Below are positions 1 through 10,269 of a stretch of 64,000 nucleotides of DNA, piece by piece. How positions within the stretch are numbered: position 1 is the stretch's first letter; the number at the start of each line of letters is the position of its first letter. The notes below the pieces were generated by a model. It was not told the DNA's origin and did no database searches. It saw nothing but the letters and a program-made list of their open reading frames with translations. The translations under genes were made by a program, and so were the position numbers. Source of the DNA: Hypericum androsaemum (Eukaryota > Streptophyta > Magnoliopsida > Malpighiales > Hypericaceae); contig OZ023199.1 of assembly GCA_963995505.1 (NCBI GenBank), positions 8,663,373-8,727,372 of the forward strand, read 5' to 3'.

Positions 1-1
1 C

Positions 2-97
2 ATGATTGCAGATCCGTTGACAAAGCCATTACAACCAAAATAATTTAGAGAGCATGCACTAAGAATGGGTCTTGGTTGTATTTCTGATTACTTTTAA
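2..97 (+). pseudogene. C-terminal end of a Ty1/copia polyprotein (relic)
   Basis: The frame opening at base 2 reads MIADPLTKPLQPK, the conserved tail of copia Pol after the RNase H domain. It then meets a TAA at 41-43 and continues in the same frame as FREHALRMGL to a second TAA at 95-97. In the family, the residues after the first stop are part of the protein, so that stop is a nonsense change. The rest of the element lies left of the window. The LTR at 445 follows in the expected order, so both belong to one element. Confidence 0.8.
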
Positions 98-444
98 TAG
101 ATGACACTCTGAGCTCACTAATACGTTTCTGATATACATTATAGTTTTCTTGTTTCGTTATTGATGTATACATTATAGATTTATGGAAAAACAAGAAAGT
201 CTCTATGAGACATTATTGTGGACTATTATTGGTTCTATGTACCACTTTATTGGTCTAGTATGTTGAGTTGCTAGTGTCGTGGTTATGGAAGGGAGTATGT
301 CACATAATTGACATATAACCGCTATAGCTCGCATTTAGTAGCTTATCATATGATGACATTATGATTGTGGACTTTGAGTTGAGATTACTTATGTTGTGCA
401 CCTTATGTTATACTATTAACCTATATTCGAGCCAAGTGGGAGAA

Positions 445-994
445 TGTAAGAATTAGCTATTAAGTCTTGATAATTCTATTAAGGTGGCTCTCATATAGTT
501 GGACTCTATTATTGATTGCTTTAATGAGTTAGAGTCCTATTATGAGTATGGTTATTAGTTAAATCTCAACCGTCCATTGGGAGCTTGATGGACGCGCCCG
601 ATTGAATCTAGGTATATAGCTTGGTCCTCTCTCTGCCTATAAATAGATGCTAATGCCATCCATCGGTGGGTATCATAAAACGATAGGAAAGATGAGAGAA
701 ACCTAGCTATAAAGAAGATGGTGTTCAACTCTACATCGACCAATCCGGGTACGCTTCCGCATACCGTTTATTATCTATGTAATTTAATTTACAGCAACCC
801 CTATCCAGTTTTCCAATTACCTTATTTTTCCAAAAAAAACTATCAGAACGATTTAGTTACTAAAGTTCGTAAAATCTTACAGATTAATCCAGGACCAAAT
901 TGTATATGGCAGTAATTGTACATTAATATAAATCTCAGGGACTTGATTGTGTTTCTTCTGTATCTTTTTCGTCAATTTTAAATGTTCTTGAACA
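445..994 (+). repeat. 3' LTR of the copia element at the left edge
   Basis: A purine-rich tract (AAGTGGGAGAA) ends directly at TGTAAG at 445. This is the usual junction of a copia polypurine tract with the 5' TG of its 3' LTR. A TATA-like CTATAAATA lies at 638-646. The right end is uncertain; a CA at 993-994 gives a plausible LTR of about 550 bp, but no second copy is in the window to fix it. The 98-444 stretch is the element's 3' untranslated region. Confidence 0.6.
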
Positions 995-1642
995 AGAACA
1001 ACCACTTTCATTGTTAAAATTTCATTAGGGTCGCCTTAATTCGTCCCCTCCAACAACCTAGGGTCACCTTCCACTTACAAAAAAAAATCGAAGAAACAAC
1101 TTGGGATTAAACTTTAAAAGAAACTCAAGTTGCTGGGAGTTCAACTTAGTACTAACCCTAAAGAAACTCAACTTACAAAAAATTCAACCTTGGGGCAACA
1201 AAAGAAACCCAAATTAGAAGGAGTTGCAAAGTATTGAATTAAAGAACAAGAGAGTTATTCCAAGTAATAAAAGATTTTGATTCATTTAAGAAGATGTTGC
1301 GTTTAAATCTCACAAATGTAAAAAATAATATTAAAATAGTCACCTCCTAAAATAGAGCCCGACAATGATCAACTTTGAATATCAAACCTTAGAAAAAAAA
1401 TTACCATGTTAGTTTTAGGAACACCATATTGTTGTGGCTATTACTAATATTATCGATAGTACTCTTTTCGTTAACGATTTTTCCCAATGAAGTTTACTAG
1501 CTCAAGGTTTCAATGAGTCTCGTAGCTGCAACCTCTTTGAAAAGAATTCTACGCTCAGTGGGTGGTTTGGAATACTATATTAATCAATAAAATTTTACTT
1601 ATAAAAAAATAGGCCAAAACAGTAATATGTCCTTGATGTTTG
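995..1642. other. AT-rich intergenic stretch, no feature seen
   Basis: No coding frame, terminal repeat or RNA gene was recognised. The stretch 1110-1220 has loosely repeated AAACTCAA and TTCAACTT words only. Confidence 0.5.
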
Positions 1643-2521
1643 AAAAAAATTAATGAATAAAGATACTCTAGTATGTTCCTAAAGTTTCGTAAATTAACTC
1701 ATCAGTCCCTAAACTTATTTTAACTGCCAAAAATATCCTTAGTTCACCTAAAAATTACAAAATTATCTAAGGACAAAATTATCATTTTTCAACCCATCCA
1801 TCTCCCACTTTCCAAACAACCACTATTGAAATTCGTAACTCAACATAGACATGGCTCATTCAATTCTCGAACTTCAAAAGTCAATGTGTACCCTCCGCAC
1901 CGTTTGAAATTTTAATGTCTTCAACATCTCCTCCTTCCACGGGAAACATGACCTATGCAATCTAATTGTCAGGAACCTCACGTGTCCTTCTATCAGCCGC
2001 TCCCACAATGGGAAGAAGACGACATCGTTGGGAGTATTGGGAGTGATCATCATCCTAATTGCAGGTGTAACAATCACGATGTTTGCGATCGTGACAATTT
2101 TTCAGGGTGGGGAGGAAGATGATTCGTGAATCACTCGCGTGGAAGGTAAATGTGTTCTCGACATCGATCTCGCTTTTTCAACCACGAAGATCTTCGCACG
2201 ACACTTGGTCGATGTCTCCCAGCAATCAGTCGACAAATTCTCTCATGGGTATCGTCGTTTTGTGTCGAGCGAAAGTACATCGTCCTTCGAATTACGAGAA
2301 TTGAATGAGTCATGTCTATGTTGAGTTACAAATTTTAACAGTAGATGTTTGGGAAGCAGGAGATGGATGGGATGGGAGACGGAATTAATTTTTTTGTCCT
2401 TGCATAATTTTGTAATTTTTAGGTAAACTATAAATATTTTTGGCACTTAAAATGGGTTTAGGGACTAGTGAGATGATTTACAAAATTTCAGGGACTAAAC
2501 ATTACTAATGAGTTTTTTTTT
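1643..2521. mobile_element. Mutator-like element with long terminal inverted repeats and gene-like interior
   Basis: About 230 bp at the left end (1643-1875) is matched in reverse complement by 2285-2521. Shared blocks include CATAGACATGRCTCATTC, the words around AAAATTACAAAATTAT, and GTCCCTAAAC. The ends are T-rich, and no clean 9-bp target duplication could be read. The interior is richer in GC. Its plus strand includes a 20-30 residue hydrophobic stretch near 2015-2095, rich in Val, Ile and Leu, which ends at a possible splice donor. Long inverted repeats around non-transposase sequence fit a non-autonomous Mutator-like element carrying a captured gene piece. The source gene is not recognised. 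Confidence 0.6.
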
Positions 2522-3230
2522 TAGATTAGGAATCTATGAATATTTATGGTTGTCGCTATTATCATATTTAAGGTTTGCTTCCAACCATGTTACTGTTGCA
2601 AAGCATATCTAATTTTATAACATGACGTACACTCGGTTGTCGGTACCAGTTGTTGTTCGTTGGAAAATGTGAGGGTTTTCAAATTTTAAATGGCGGAATT
2701 TCATTTAGTACTAAGAATATTGGTGATTTACTAAGAATATTGGTGATTTTCATCTAATATCTTGTGATTTACAAGGACAAGTAGCATTCCATTTCCATAT
2801 AACAAGCAATCTAAGAGAGTTATTCTATTTTAAATAGATCTCGAATTTTTGGAAATCAAAGTGTTAAATACTTGTTAGACAATTTTTGTCACATTTCAAA
2901 AATCCTACCCAATTCGAATGTGGATTAGTCGGTCTGGTGTGCCGGATATCACAACATCCCCTTTAGCTAAATCTTTAAGTTTGGTAAAATCCAATAGTTA
3001 AATCATTCCTATAAATACGCGATATGTATTTTTGGTAGACTAGATCCTTCTTCGTAAATCCAGTTTAAATGGGATAAGACTTTTAAATAATGCCAAAATT
3101 TTTATCACAATTATTTAATATTGTTGTATTTTTAATATTTTTGAACTCCAGTCTTGTTCATTAAGTAAGAACAACTAATTTCATGGTAGTTGATTTTAAA
3201 TGCTTATACAAATGACAAAGACTATGCTGT
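2522..3230. other. AT-rich intergenic stretch, no feature seen
   Basis: Nothing coding or repeated was recognised apart from a short duplication of ACTAAGAATATTGGTGATTT at 2710-2750. Confidence 0.45.
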
Positions 3231-3239
3231 TTCTTTGTG

Positions 3240-3560
3240 AGTACACAAGACAAAAGTAAAAGACCAAAAAGTTTCGCATGACCATCTCCACAGCTTACCG
3301 GATGGCTTTAACTTCCGCATCTAAAGCTGAGATAGCCCTAGTAAGCTTCACTTAGTCATCAAGAATTTGGCCTGAGTTGTTTCTAACGATTGCAGCAACG
3401 CCTGAGAATGGAGATACATCCACTCAGATTGCAAAGTGGCAGTCGAGTTTATCAATGAACTTACAAGTGTCGTGGATTGGCGGGTTGAAAACGAAGCAAT
3501 CGTGGCTAGGTTGTCCATTGCTCCATTGCATCTTTGTAAGCTTATTTTTACACCTCGGGC
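3240..3560 (-). pseudogene. LINE-type RNase H (RVT_3) domain relic
   Basis: Read on the minus strand, the sequence gives GVAAIVRNNSGQILDD, then a stop, then KLTRAISALDAEVKAIR, another stop, and AVEMVM. This order (glycine-rich strand, NNSG turn, then the ALDAE.KAIR helix) is the signature of the RNase H domain found at the end of plant LINEs and in related reverse-transcriptase-like proteins. At least two in-frame stops show it is dead. No poly(A) or target duplication was found, so it is a loose fragment. Confidence 0.55.
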
Positions 3561-3589
3561 GCGAACTCAATGTTAATTGGCTTGCGCCT

Positions 3590-4536
3590 TGTTGAAGTGA
3601 GAAAATATTGGGCTCGATCTGAGATGAGGATGAGTATCAGGTAGCTTGGATAAAGGCGGGCCGACCACGTGACACGAGTCCTGGAGGTGGCGCACCGTGC
3701 GCCCGGGTCTTGGAGGAGGCGCACCGTGCGCCCGGGTCACGAAAGAGGTGCACCCGTGCATGGTCATGAGGAAGTGTGCACCCGAGACGTGTTTGGGAGA
3801 AGTATGCACTTGGGCAAAGTTGGTGGAGGTGTGCACGTGGGCAAAAGTTGGGAGAAGTGAAAACATGGGCCGAGTTGGAAGAGGTGTGCACCTGGGCAAA
3901 ATTGGAAGAAGTGTGCACGTGGGCCGAGTTGGAAGAGGTGTGCACGTGGGCCGAGTTGGAGCAGGTGTGCACGGGTCAAGTTCGGGGAAGGCCTGACACG
4001 GGTTTTCTTAAGCTGATTTATGGCTGGAGTTTTCCTAAGTTGGATCGACTCTTCCCGATTCGGGGCATGATTTGGACTTGTCTTTACTAAGGCTAGGATT
4101 GCTTGGGACGCACGGGTTATAGTGCTTATTCGGGTAGCGGATCTCTCTGTTTTGGAAGTCGGCTTATTCTAAGCTGGGAAGATCCTTCACATTAGGAATG
4201 GGCATGATCTAGAGCAAACTCTTCGGGGTCGAATCTTGGAAGATTTCTCTCAGCTTGGAGGCCAAGGCTAGGTCAAGGGTGTTCTATATAAGGAGGGTTC
4301 GGGCAAGGAAGACTACATCACCAACACAACACAACAACTTCTTTACTATCTTGTTGCTTTTCTTTTCCGTAGCTCTAGCTTTAGCCTTAGTATAGACCGA
4401 CCTTGGAACGACCACTCCGGATCCGTCTCAGATTATTGTTCTCTTTTTTCCGCAACACGACTCGGACTAGAGCTAACCAAGTCGCTTCCAATTGGCTCCT
4501 CTTCCCGCCACCTGCGCTCTGCTCCTTATTGTATCA
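3590..4536 (+). repeat. Probable solo LTR-like block with TATA signal
   Basis: The block contains a TATA-type promoter (TTCTATATAAGGAGGG near 4282-4298). This is followed by an AC-rich leader with repeated ACAACACAACAAC and a pyrimidine-rich stretch, the layout of a plant LTR. TG at 3590 and CA at 4536 are candidate ends, but no target duplication is visible and no reverse transcriptase flanks it. It could also be another promoter-bearing repeat. Confidence 0.35.
3767..3985. repeat. 27-bp minisatellite
   Basis: About eight imperfect copies of a 27-bp unit lie head to tail; one unit contains GTGTGCACGTGGGCCGAG followed by TTGGAAGAG. Because 27 is divisible by three, all frames stay open and give spurious repetitive reading frames on both strands. 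An unrelated 30-bp duplication (GCGCACCGTGCGCCCGGGTC) precedes it at 3690-3740. Confidence 0.8.
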
Positions 4537-4718
4537 GGATTTCCGGAGTTGAGGTTATATATAAACTGACCAAATAAAGATCATCGACCCTGCTTGTGAT
4601 TTCAAAACCAAAATTGTCGGATCACTTCAGTGTATGTACAAGGTTCTAGTCAAGTAGTTCCTATATAATGGTGAAGCTCATTTACAGTTGGATTTAGAGC
4701 AGAAGGTTTGAAGGATGA

Positions 4719-7700
4719 TCATCGAGGTCCGGAGAGCTCCATTGCTTCTATGATGAACGATGATTCTTCGCGAACATCGCTGTAAAGCCTGGAGAAGTTT
4801 CGATCCCGGGCCTCGTCAGCATTGGATACACTATGCGAGTCCTCCATCCCGGATTGACCAGCCAGAACTTCCAGGACTTTGAGGACTTCAGACATCTTCG
4901 GTCGGAGGTTGGGATGCGGCTGAGTGCACTGTTGTGCTAGTTCAACTGTCTTTTCCAGCTCCAATGCATCAAAACATCCCTTTAGGTCTTTGTCCACCAG
5001 TACCTCCAGCCTCTTCTCCTGGTACAAGGTTTTGACCTGCAGCGCGAAAATTCAACATCTCAAACCACCAAAAAGTTTCTACATTCAACTTATTTCGAGC
5101 AAACAAGAAAAATGTAAGCAAGCATTATTTCAACTTCAGAACAATATTATTCGTTTAAATAGATACTGGTTTTTTCGGAGGATAGTTTCTTACCCGCTCA
5201 AGGATCATTCCCTTTTGAACCTGACCATTACCAGCAGCATCCAGGGCCTTTTGCCCAGTTATCAGCTCCAGAAGTAAAATGCCAAATCCAAATACGTCGG
5301 TTTTTTCAGAGGATTGTCCTGTTGAAAGATACTCGGGTGCGATATGTCCCACAGTTCCGCGCACAGCAGTAGTGACATGTGAACGACTGTTGTCTAGTAG
5401 TTTAGCTAGGCCGAAATCTCCAACTACTGCTTCGAAACTTTCATCAAGTAGAATATTTGCAGCTTTGACATCCCTGTGAATTATTTTCGGGTTACACTGT
5501 TCGTGCAAGTACAGAAGTCCACGGGCAGCACCCAACGCAATGCAGAGGCGTCTGTTCCAATCCAAGCACGCCCTTCCTCGACAAGTTTCTACAAGGTACG
5601 ACAAAGGCAAGAAAAAATGATCAACATTGATTCAACTGGAAAAAGAAAAATGAAGAGATTGAGGAAAAACCTCTCAAACGGTCTGCAACACTTCCATTTG
5701 GCATATAAGGATAAACGAGCAATCTCTCCTCTAGTGTCATGCAGAAACCATATAAACGCAAGAGGTTACGATGTAAAGCCAGGCCAATCATTTCAACTTC
5801 GGTTTGGAACTGCACTTCTCCTGTGAAATTGGGATCTTTCAGCCGTTTAACTGCCACCAAAGTCTTATTAGGAAGGCACCCTTTGTAAACTACTCCATAT
5901 CCACCTTGCCCTAGGATATTCCTTTGACTAAAATTGTCTGTAGCAAGTTGCAGTTCGCGGAATGAGAACCTCTTCACATGGTCAATGTCAAACTCGTATT
6001 CGTTCTGAACTGCAGATCATAACCATTAAAGGTCTTGTAATTTATCCATATCATTGGAAAATTTGATGTAGTAAAGGAAAGATACTGCTCGGTTTCATAC
6101 ATACCATGTGATGAGAACAGTAGACGCGTTCTGTACCAATGCACCCAGCAAACAAGCAACATTACTAAAACAACAAATGTGCAACCGACTGCAACAGCGA
6201 CAGAAAGCACCCATCGATGGTGACCAACAGCTTTATGAGGTGGAAGTGTCTCTGCAAATAGTTCATCGAAGACTTAAAGTTGTGCGGACATTCTCTAGCT
6301 GAGTCCTTCGAGAAAGTTAATTGCACTTACCGTTTACTGGCTTCATAGTACCTTCGCAGAGTTGGGGAGACGAAGAACAAAGAAAACTGTTGCCAGCGAC
6401 ACTGCAACAGAAGCGAAAGCAACACTCAACGGCCAAAACAATGCATCAGAACGAAAAATCAAGATAACTAATTCAGTAGCTACTGAATTTCAACGCTTAG
6501 ACTAGTAGAACAGGTTATGCTTCAAATTGGAAATTGCAAGAATTTAGCAGGGCATTCCCAGCGACATAGCAACTAGGCGTCGTGCTCGTACCAATAACAC
6601 AAATGCACGGAAGCTACCTGTAGTCTTTTGCCAGTATATTTGGAGCTGGACTACTGAGGTTATTATTAGACAAATCCCTGCAGTCAATTGGCAAGATCAA
6701 CTCAGAACATTTTCAACAACACGGAAACGAAGCACCTTACTAAGATGCTTGATGGCACCTACAAGTACAGGAGTCCACTAAGATCAGCAACCGATCGAGG
6801 AATCTGCCCCGACAACTTGTTCTTATCTAGCCTCCTGCAATGAGTTCAGCAGATCAAGAAATTTGGAACTCAAACCAATTAAAGAGTTTTCTTCCATCTC
6901 TAAAGGCCAAGCTGCTAAAACTCACAAGTAGCTTAAATGAGTTAGAAGCCCCAGAGAACTTGGAATACTCCCATCAAACTGGTTTCCTGACAAGTCAAGT
7001 GTTTGAAGCTCCAAAAGCTTTCCCATCTCCTCTGGGATGGGACCAATCAACCGGTTATTCTGTAACAACCTGCAATAAGTAAATCATAAAAGAACTAAAC
7101 TTCCAAAGCAACACAAACCGTAATCTTCCTAGAAGGTGGTCAAGATCGATTCACGGATAACAGAGCTGATTCCGCACGATAAGCAGTACCATTAATGAAG
7201 CTAGAACTTATTGAGACTAATTGCAAAGTCTCTCTTTTTCCCCTCTGCTTAAATTCAACTCCTTTACCCAGAAAAAGAATACTCAGATTAAGTATTTAAG
7301 TAGAACACCAATTAGAAGACTCACATTGTCCTGAGGTGACTCAAGTTGCCAATCCTAGGAGACAGTTTCCCTGATAGCTCTATGCTTGCCATGTCCCTAC
7401 AAATGCAGAAACAATCCACAAAGATAGCAACTTTTCCATTAAAAACCTCCAAAAGAAACCAAAAAGCCAACACCTTTGAACCAATTTCAATCTACTTACA
7501 GAGAAATGACAAACCCCTCATAAGAGCAGCCCACCATGTTCCAAGTGCAGGGGTCAACTGAGTTTATATCCCAACCTTTCATCACCCCCAATGCATCCAC
7601 CATCTCCTTCTTCACAGCCATCAAAGCAGCCACTATAAACGAGAGAGAGAAAACCCCCCAAAAAGTCAAAAGAAGTTGAAATGGGTTTGATATGGGAAAA

Positions 7701-7984
7701 GGGTCTTTCCCTTTGGAAAAAAGCAAAGACCGGAGTTTGTCCAAATGTTAAGAGCTCTTGAATTCATTGAGGGTCCGACTATGCTCGATTCTAAATAGAT
7801 AGATTTCACGGAAAAAACAAAGCAATGCATCTTCAAAAAGAGAGTATCTTTCACCTTCAAAGTTGACTCCTTTGGGAGAGAGGACAAGGCCATCAGAGGC
7901 ATGAGCCCAAAAGGAGAAGAAGTGTAACCAGCAAGTTGCCATTATTAGCATCATTACTTCACTTCCACCATTGCCTCTTCCCAT
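4719..7984 (-). CDS. LRR receptor-like serine/threonine kinase, At5g45780-like (LRR-II-type layout)
   Basis: Eleven exons can be joined with GT-AG introns into a 626-residue frame without stops: 7855-7984, 7500-7632, 7325-7396, 6926-7069, 6763-6834, 6618-6677, 6331-6401, 6105-6251, 5671-6009, 5194-5588 and 4719-5036. The total (1881 nt) is a multiple of three. In order, the protein has a hydrophobic signal peptide (about 1-30), an N-terminal LRR cap with [16 protein letters not shown], about five LRRs encoded by 72/144-nt exons, and a single membrane span ([19 protein letters not shown]). A complete kinase follows, with GQGGYG loop, VAVKRLK lysine, [12 protein letters not shown] and [10 protein letters not shown]; it is an RD kinase. 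The tail ends [11 protein letters not shown]. Sequence and exon layout resemble Arabidopsis At5g45780, about 614 residues. It is expected to act at the plasma membrane; its ligand is unknown. No defect was seen. Confidence 0.93.
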
Positions 7985-8192
7985 TTCAAAAATAGGAGGA
8001 AAAAAAAAAGGTCAAAGAAGAGGATCTAACTGACTAGGGAGCTGTCAAGTGGGAACTTTTTGGGGTCTTCTGATGCTGTCTGAAAAAGAAGGTAAGCCTG
8101 GCCAATCAGGACAAGCGGGCTGCCAAGTCAATAAAAAAAGGTCCAAATGGGACAGGTTTCGTTATGGTACCGTTTGCGGGGTTGTTAGTTTT
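7985..8192 (-). promoter_or_regulatory. 5' flank of the receptor-kinase gene
   Basis: Only about 200 bp separates the start codon at 7984 from the end of the Mutator-like element at 8193, so the proximal promoter probably extends into the element. No clear TATA box was identified. Confidence 0.3.
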
Positions 8193-8957
8193 TTTTTTTT
8201 TGAAAAAAACTCAGAAGTCCCTAAAATTTAACATATTGTACTAGGAGGTTCAGTCTTTAATTATTTAATTGAGTCTTTGAGTTTTGAAAAATTAAATTTA
8301 TTAATCCCTAAGATTAATTTTCATCTCAAATGACACATGAGAGTACCAAAATACACCCTCCTTCACTTTAAAATTACAAATCAACCATAAAACGTACCAT
8401 CATCCTCTCATGGAAAATCACCTCCAAAAGGAACTGATTCGTCACGTACCGACAAAATCCCCTTCGAAGGTGGCCTCACATGTATCAACTAATGCCTGGT
8501 CAAACCTCTCAGGAAGGTAGTCATGTGAATGTAACTCCCCAACAAGCATCAACCTTTTATCTCTGGTTTTGGATTTTCATAAGTGGCGAACAAGCTAGGA
8601 ACCCTATTCTATGGTGTAGCTACTAAAGCAGAGTTATCAAAGGAAAGCAGAATAACACATGAGGCCAGTGAGGTGAGGATTACCAAGCACATTTGCTAAT
8701 TGCTGCTCCATTGCTTTGGAGAAATTGGCGAGGACCCTTCTGGGCCTGGTTTTTTCAAAGTCCAGGGGAAAACTGATCACAATTAGGGGTATGTTTTATT
8801 GTGAAGCATGGGTATTTTTGTACTCTCATGTGTTATTTGAGATGAACATTGCCACAAGGATTAATGAATTTGATTTCTCAAAACTCATGGACTAATTAAC
8901 TAAAGGCTCGACCTTTTAGTACAATATAAAAAAATCTTAGGGACTAGTGAGTTTTTT
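8193..8957. mobile_element. Mutator-like element with captured exon-like fragments
   Basis: About 165 bp at each end form an imperfect inverted repeat (8193-8360 and 8790-8957). Shared words include GTCCCTAA, ATTGTACTA and CACATGAGAGTAC. Both ends abut T/A homopolymers, which hide any target duplication. The minus strand of the interior has two exon-like pieces, each followed by a possible splice donor. One, near 8440-8560, reads LMLVGELHSHDYLPERFDQA and continues as LVDTCEATFEGDFVG. The other, near 8685-8740, reads FSKAMEQQLANVLG. The source gene is not recognised. It sits directly upstream of the receptor-kinase gene. Confidence 0.6.
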
Positions 8958-9125
8958 CCTTTTTTTTATTATACAAATTTAAGTCGGTATGATTTTTAAA
9001 AGGTGATAAAATTTTAACAAATATTTTACATTGTCCCATTAGTCTCAAATTCAAAATTTTTGATTAAGTCAAGAAAAATTCTTTCTGATTCATCATTTAG
9101 TTTGGGGTTTATTAGTTTTTTTTTG

Positions 9126-10269
9126 GGAAAAATCCATTTAAGTACCCTGTGGTATCGCAAAAAATTAAGTCAATACTCTGTGGTTTAAAACGTATCAATT
9201 GAGTCAAACTTATTCCAATTAAAATTAATTAGAGGCCCGGGCAGCTGCCCGTCTTGCCCGGACTTTGCCCTGCCACGTGGATAAGCCACATCAGATTTCT
9301 CTGATGACGTGGCGATCTTTCTCTCATCATCATCTTCTTCTTCTTCTTCCTCCTCCAAGAAAAAAAAAAGCGAACCCAATTTTGACCCCTTGGCTCCATT
9401 GACGTTGAACTCGGCCGAGTCAACTCATCCTCTTCCCGATGGCGGACAACCCGACGGACGCGCCGACAGACGACTTCTTCCAGGAAATCCTAGGCTTCGT
9501 CGCGTCGGACGCCGGCCTGGTTAGAGCCCGGAGGAGGGGGAGGGTTCCATGGCCACGGGTTCCGACTCGTGCTATCTGCTGTCGGAGCCCGAAGGAGGGG
9601 GAGGGTTCCATGGTCGGAGTACTCAGGAGGTCCGCCGCCTCTGCGATGGCCGGGGATGAGACAGGGGTCTACCAGGAGTGGAGGAGCCGGGAGCCGGGAG
9701 CTGCCGTACTGAACACTGTCGCGTCCACTTCCTGACAGGCCCACTGAACACCGCCGCCGTGGTCGACAGCCCGTACCGAGAGGAGGCTCTCCATATCCTG
9801 GACCCAACTCCCTCCATCCCCCGCCTTTCTTTCTCTCTTTCTTTCTTTCTGAAGCAAAGCCAATGGAGGAAAGAGGCGTAATTTTTAAAATAGTGGCAAC
9901 AGTATAAAAACTCGCTTCTTGGAGGAGGAGAGGAAGAAGAAGAGCTTATTGGTCGATAAAGTTGGTTCCTTTAGAAACCCAATTACTTTTCTCTTTCTGG
10001 ATTTGCCTTTTTTTCTTCTTCAGCTTCCTCATTTTAATTGGTAGAAGAAGAAGATGATGATGAAAGACCGCCATGTCATCAGAGAAATCTGTTGTGGCTT
10101 GTCCACGTGGCAGGGCAGAGTCCGGGCAAGACGGGCAGGGTCCGGGCAGCTGCCCGGGCCTCTAATTAATTTTAATTAGAATAAGTTTGACTCAATTGAT
10201 ACGTTTTAAACCACAGGGTACTGATTTGATTTTTTGCGATACTACAGGGTACTTAAGTAGACTTTTTCC
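9126..10269. mobile_element. Mutator-like element (Pack-MULE type) with ~200-bp inverted repeats
   Basis: The left end (9126-9330) is matched in reverse complement by 10060-10269 at high similarity. The shared part includes TTAAGTACCCTGTGGT-like termini, AACGTATCAATTGAGTCAAA, AATTAATTAGAGGCCCGGGC and GATTTCTCTGATGACRTGGC. The middle (9330-10050) is GC-rich and gene-like, while no transposase is present. This is the standard appearance of a non-autonomous Mutator-like element that has picked up host sequence. The expected 9-bp target duplication cannot be read because both flanks are poly(T). Confidence 0.75.
9439..9735 (+). pseudogene. Captured N-terminal fragment resembling a bHLH factor (UNE12/LRL-like)
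   Basis: The frame begins MADNPTDAPTDDFFQEILGF and continues with VASDAGL. This resembles the conserved opening of bHLH proteins of the UNE12/bHLH7/bHLH59 group, where an Asp-Asp-Phe-Phe/Leu-x-x-Ile-Leu-Gly motif follows the start. After about residue 30 the similarity stops. The remainder is Arg/Gly-rich and contains a direct repeat of GGAGGGGGAGGGTTCCATGG (about 9533-9552 and 9595-9614). No basic or helix-loop-helix region is present, so the 98-residue frame cannot be a working factor. The family assignment is from memory of the motif. Confidence 0.5.

Noticed and set aside
3573..4090. Overlapping frames of 99-111 codons on both strands
   Set aside because: Products of the 27-bp minisatellite, whose period keeps frames open.
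4719..7984. Reading the receptor kinase as a pseudogene because its frame is broken into many short pieces
   Set aside because: All breaks coincide with GT-AG introns, and the joined exons give an unbroken 626-residue frame.
9185..9423. Minus-strand frames with Glu/Asp runs
   Set aside because: Translations of a CTT/CAT simple repeat at the inner edge of the Mutator-like element.
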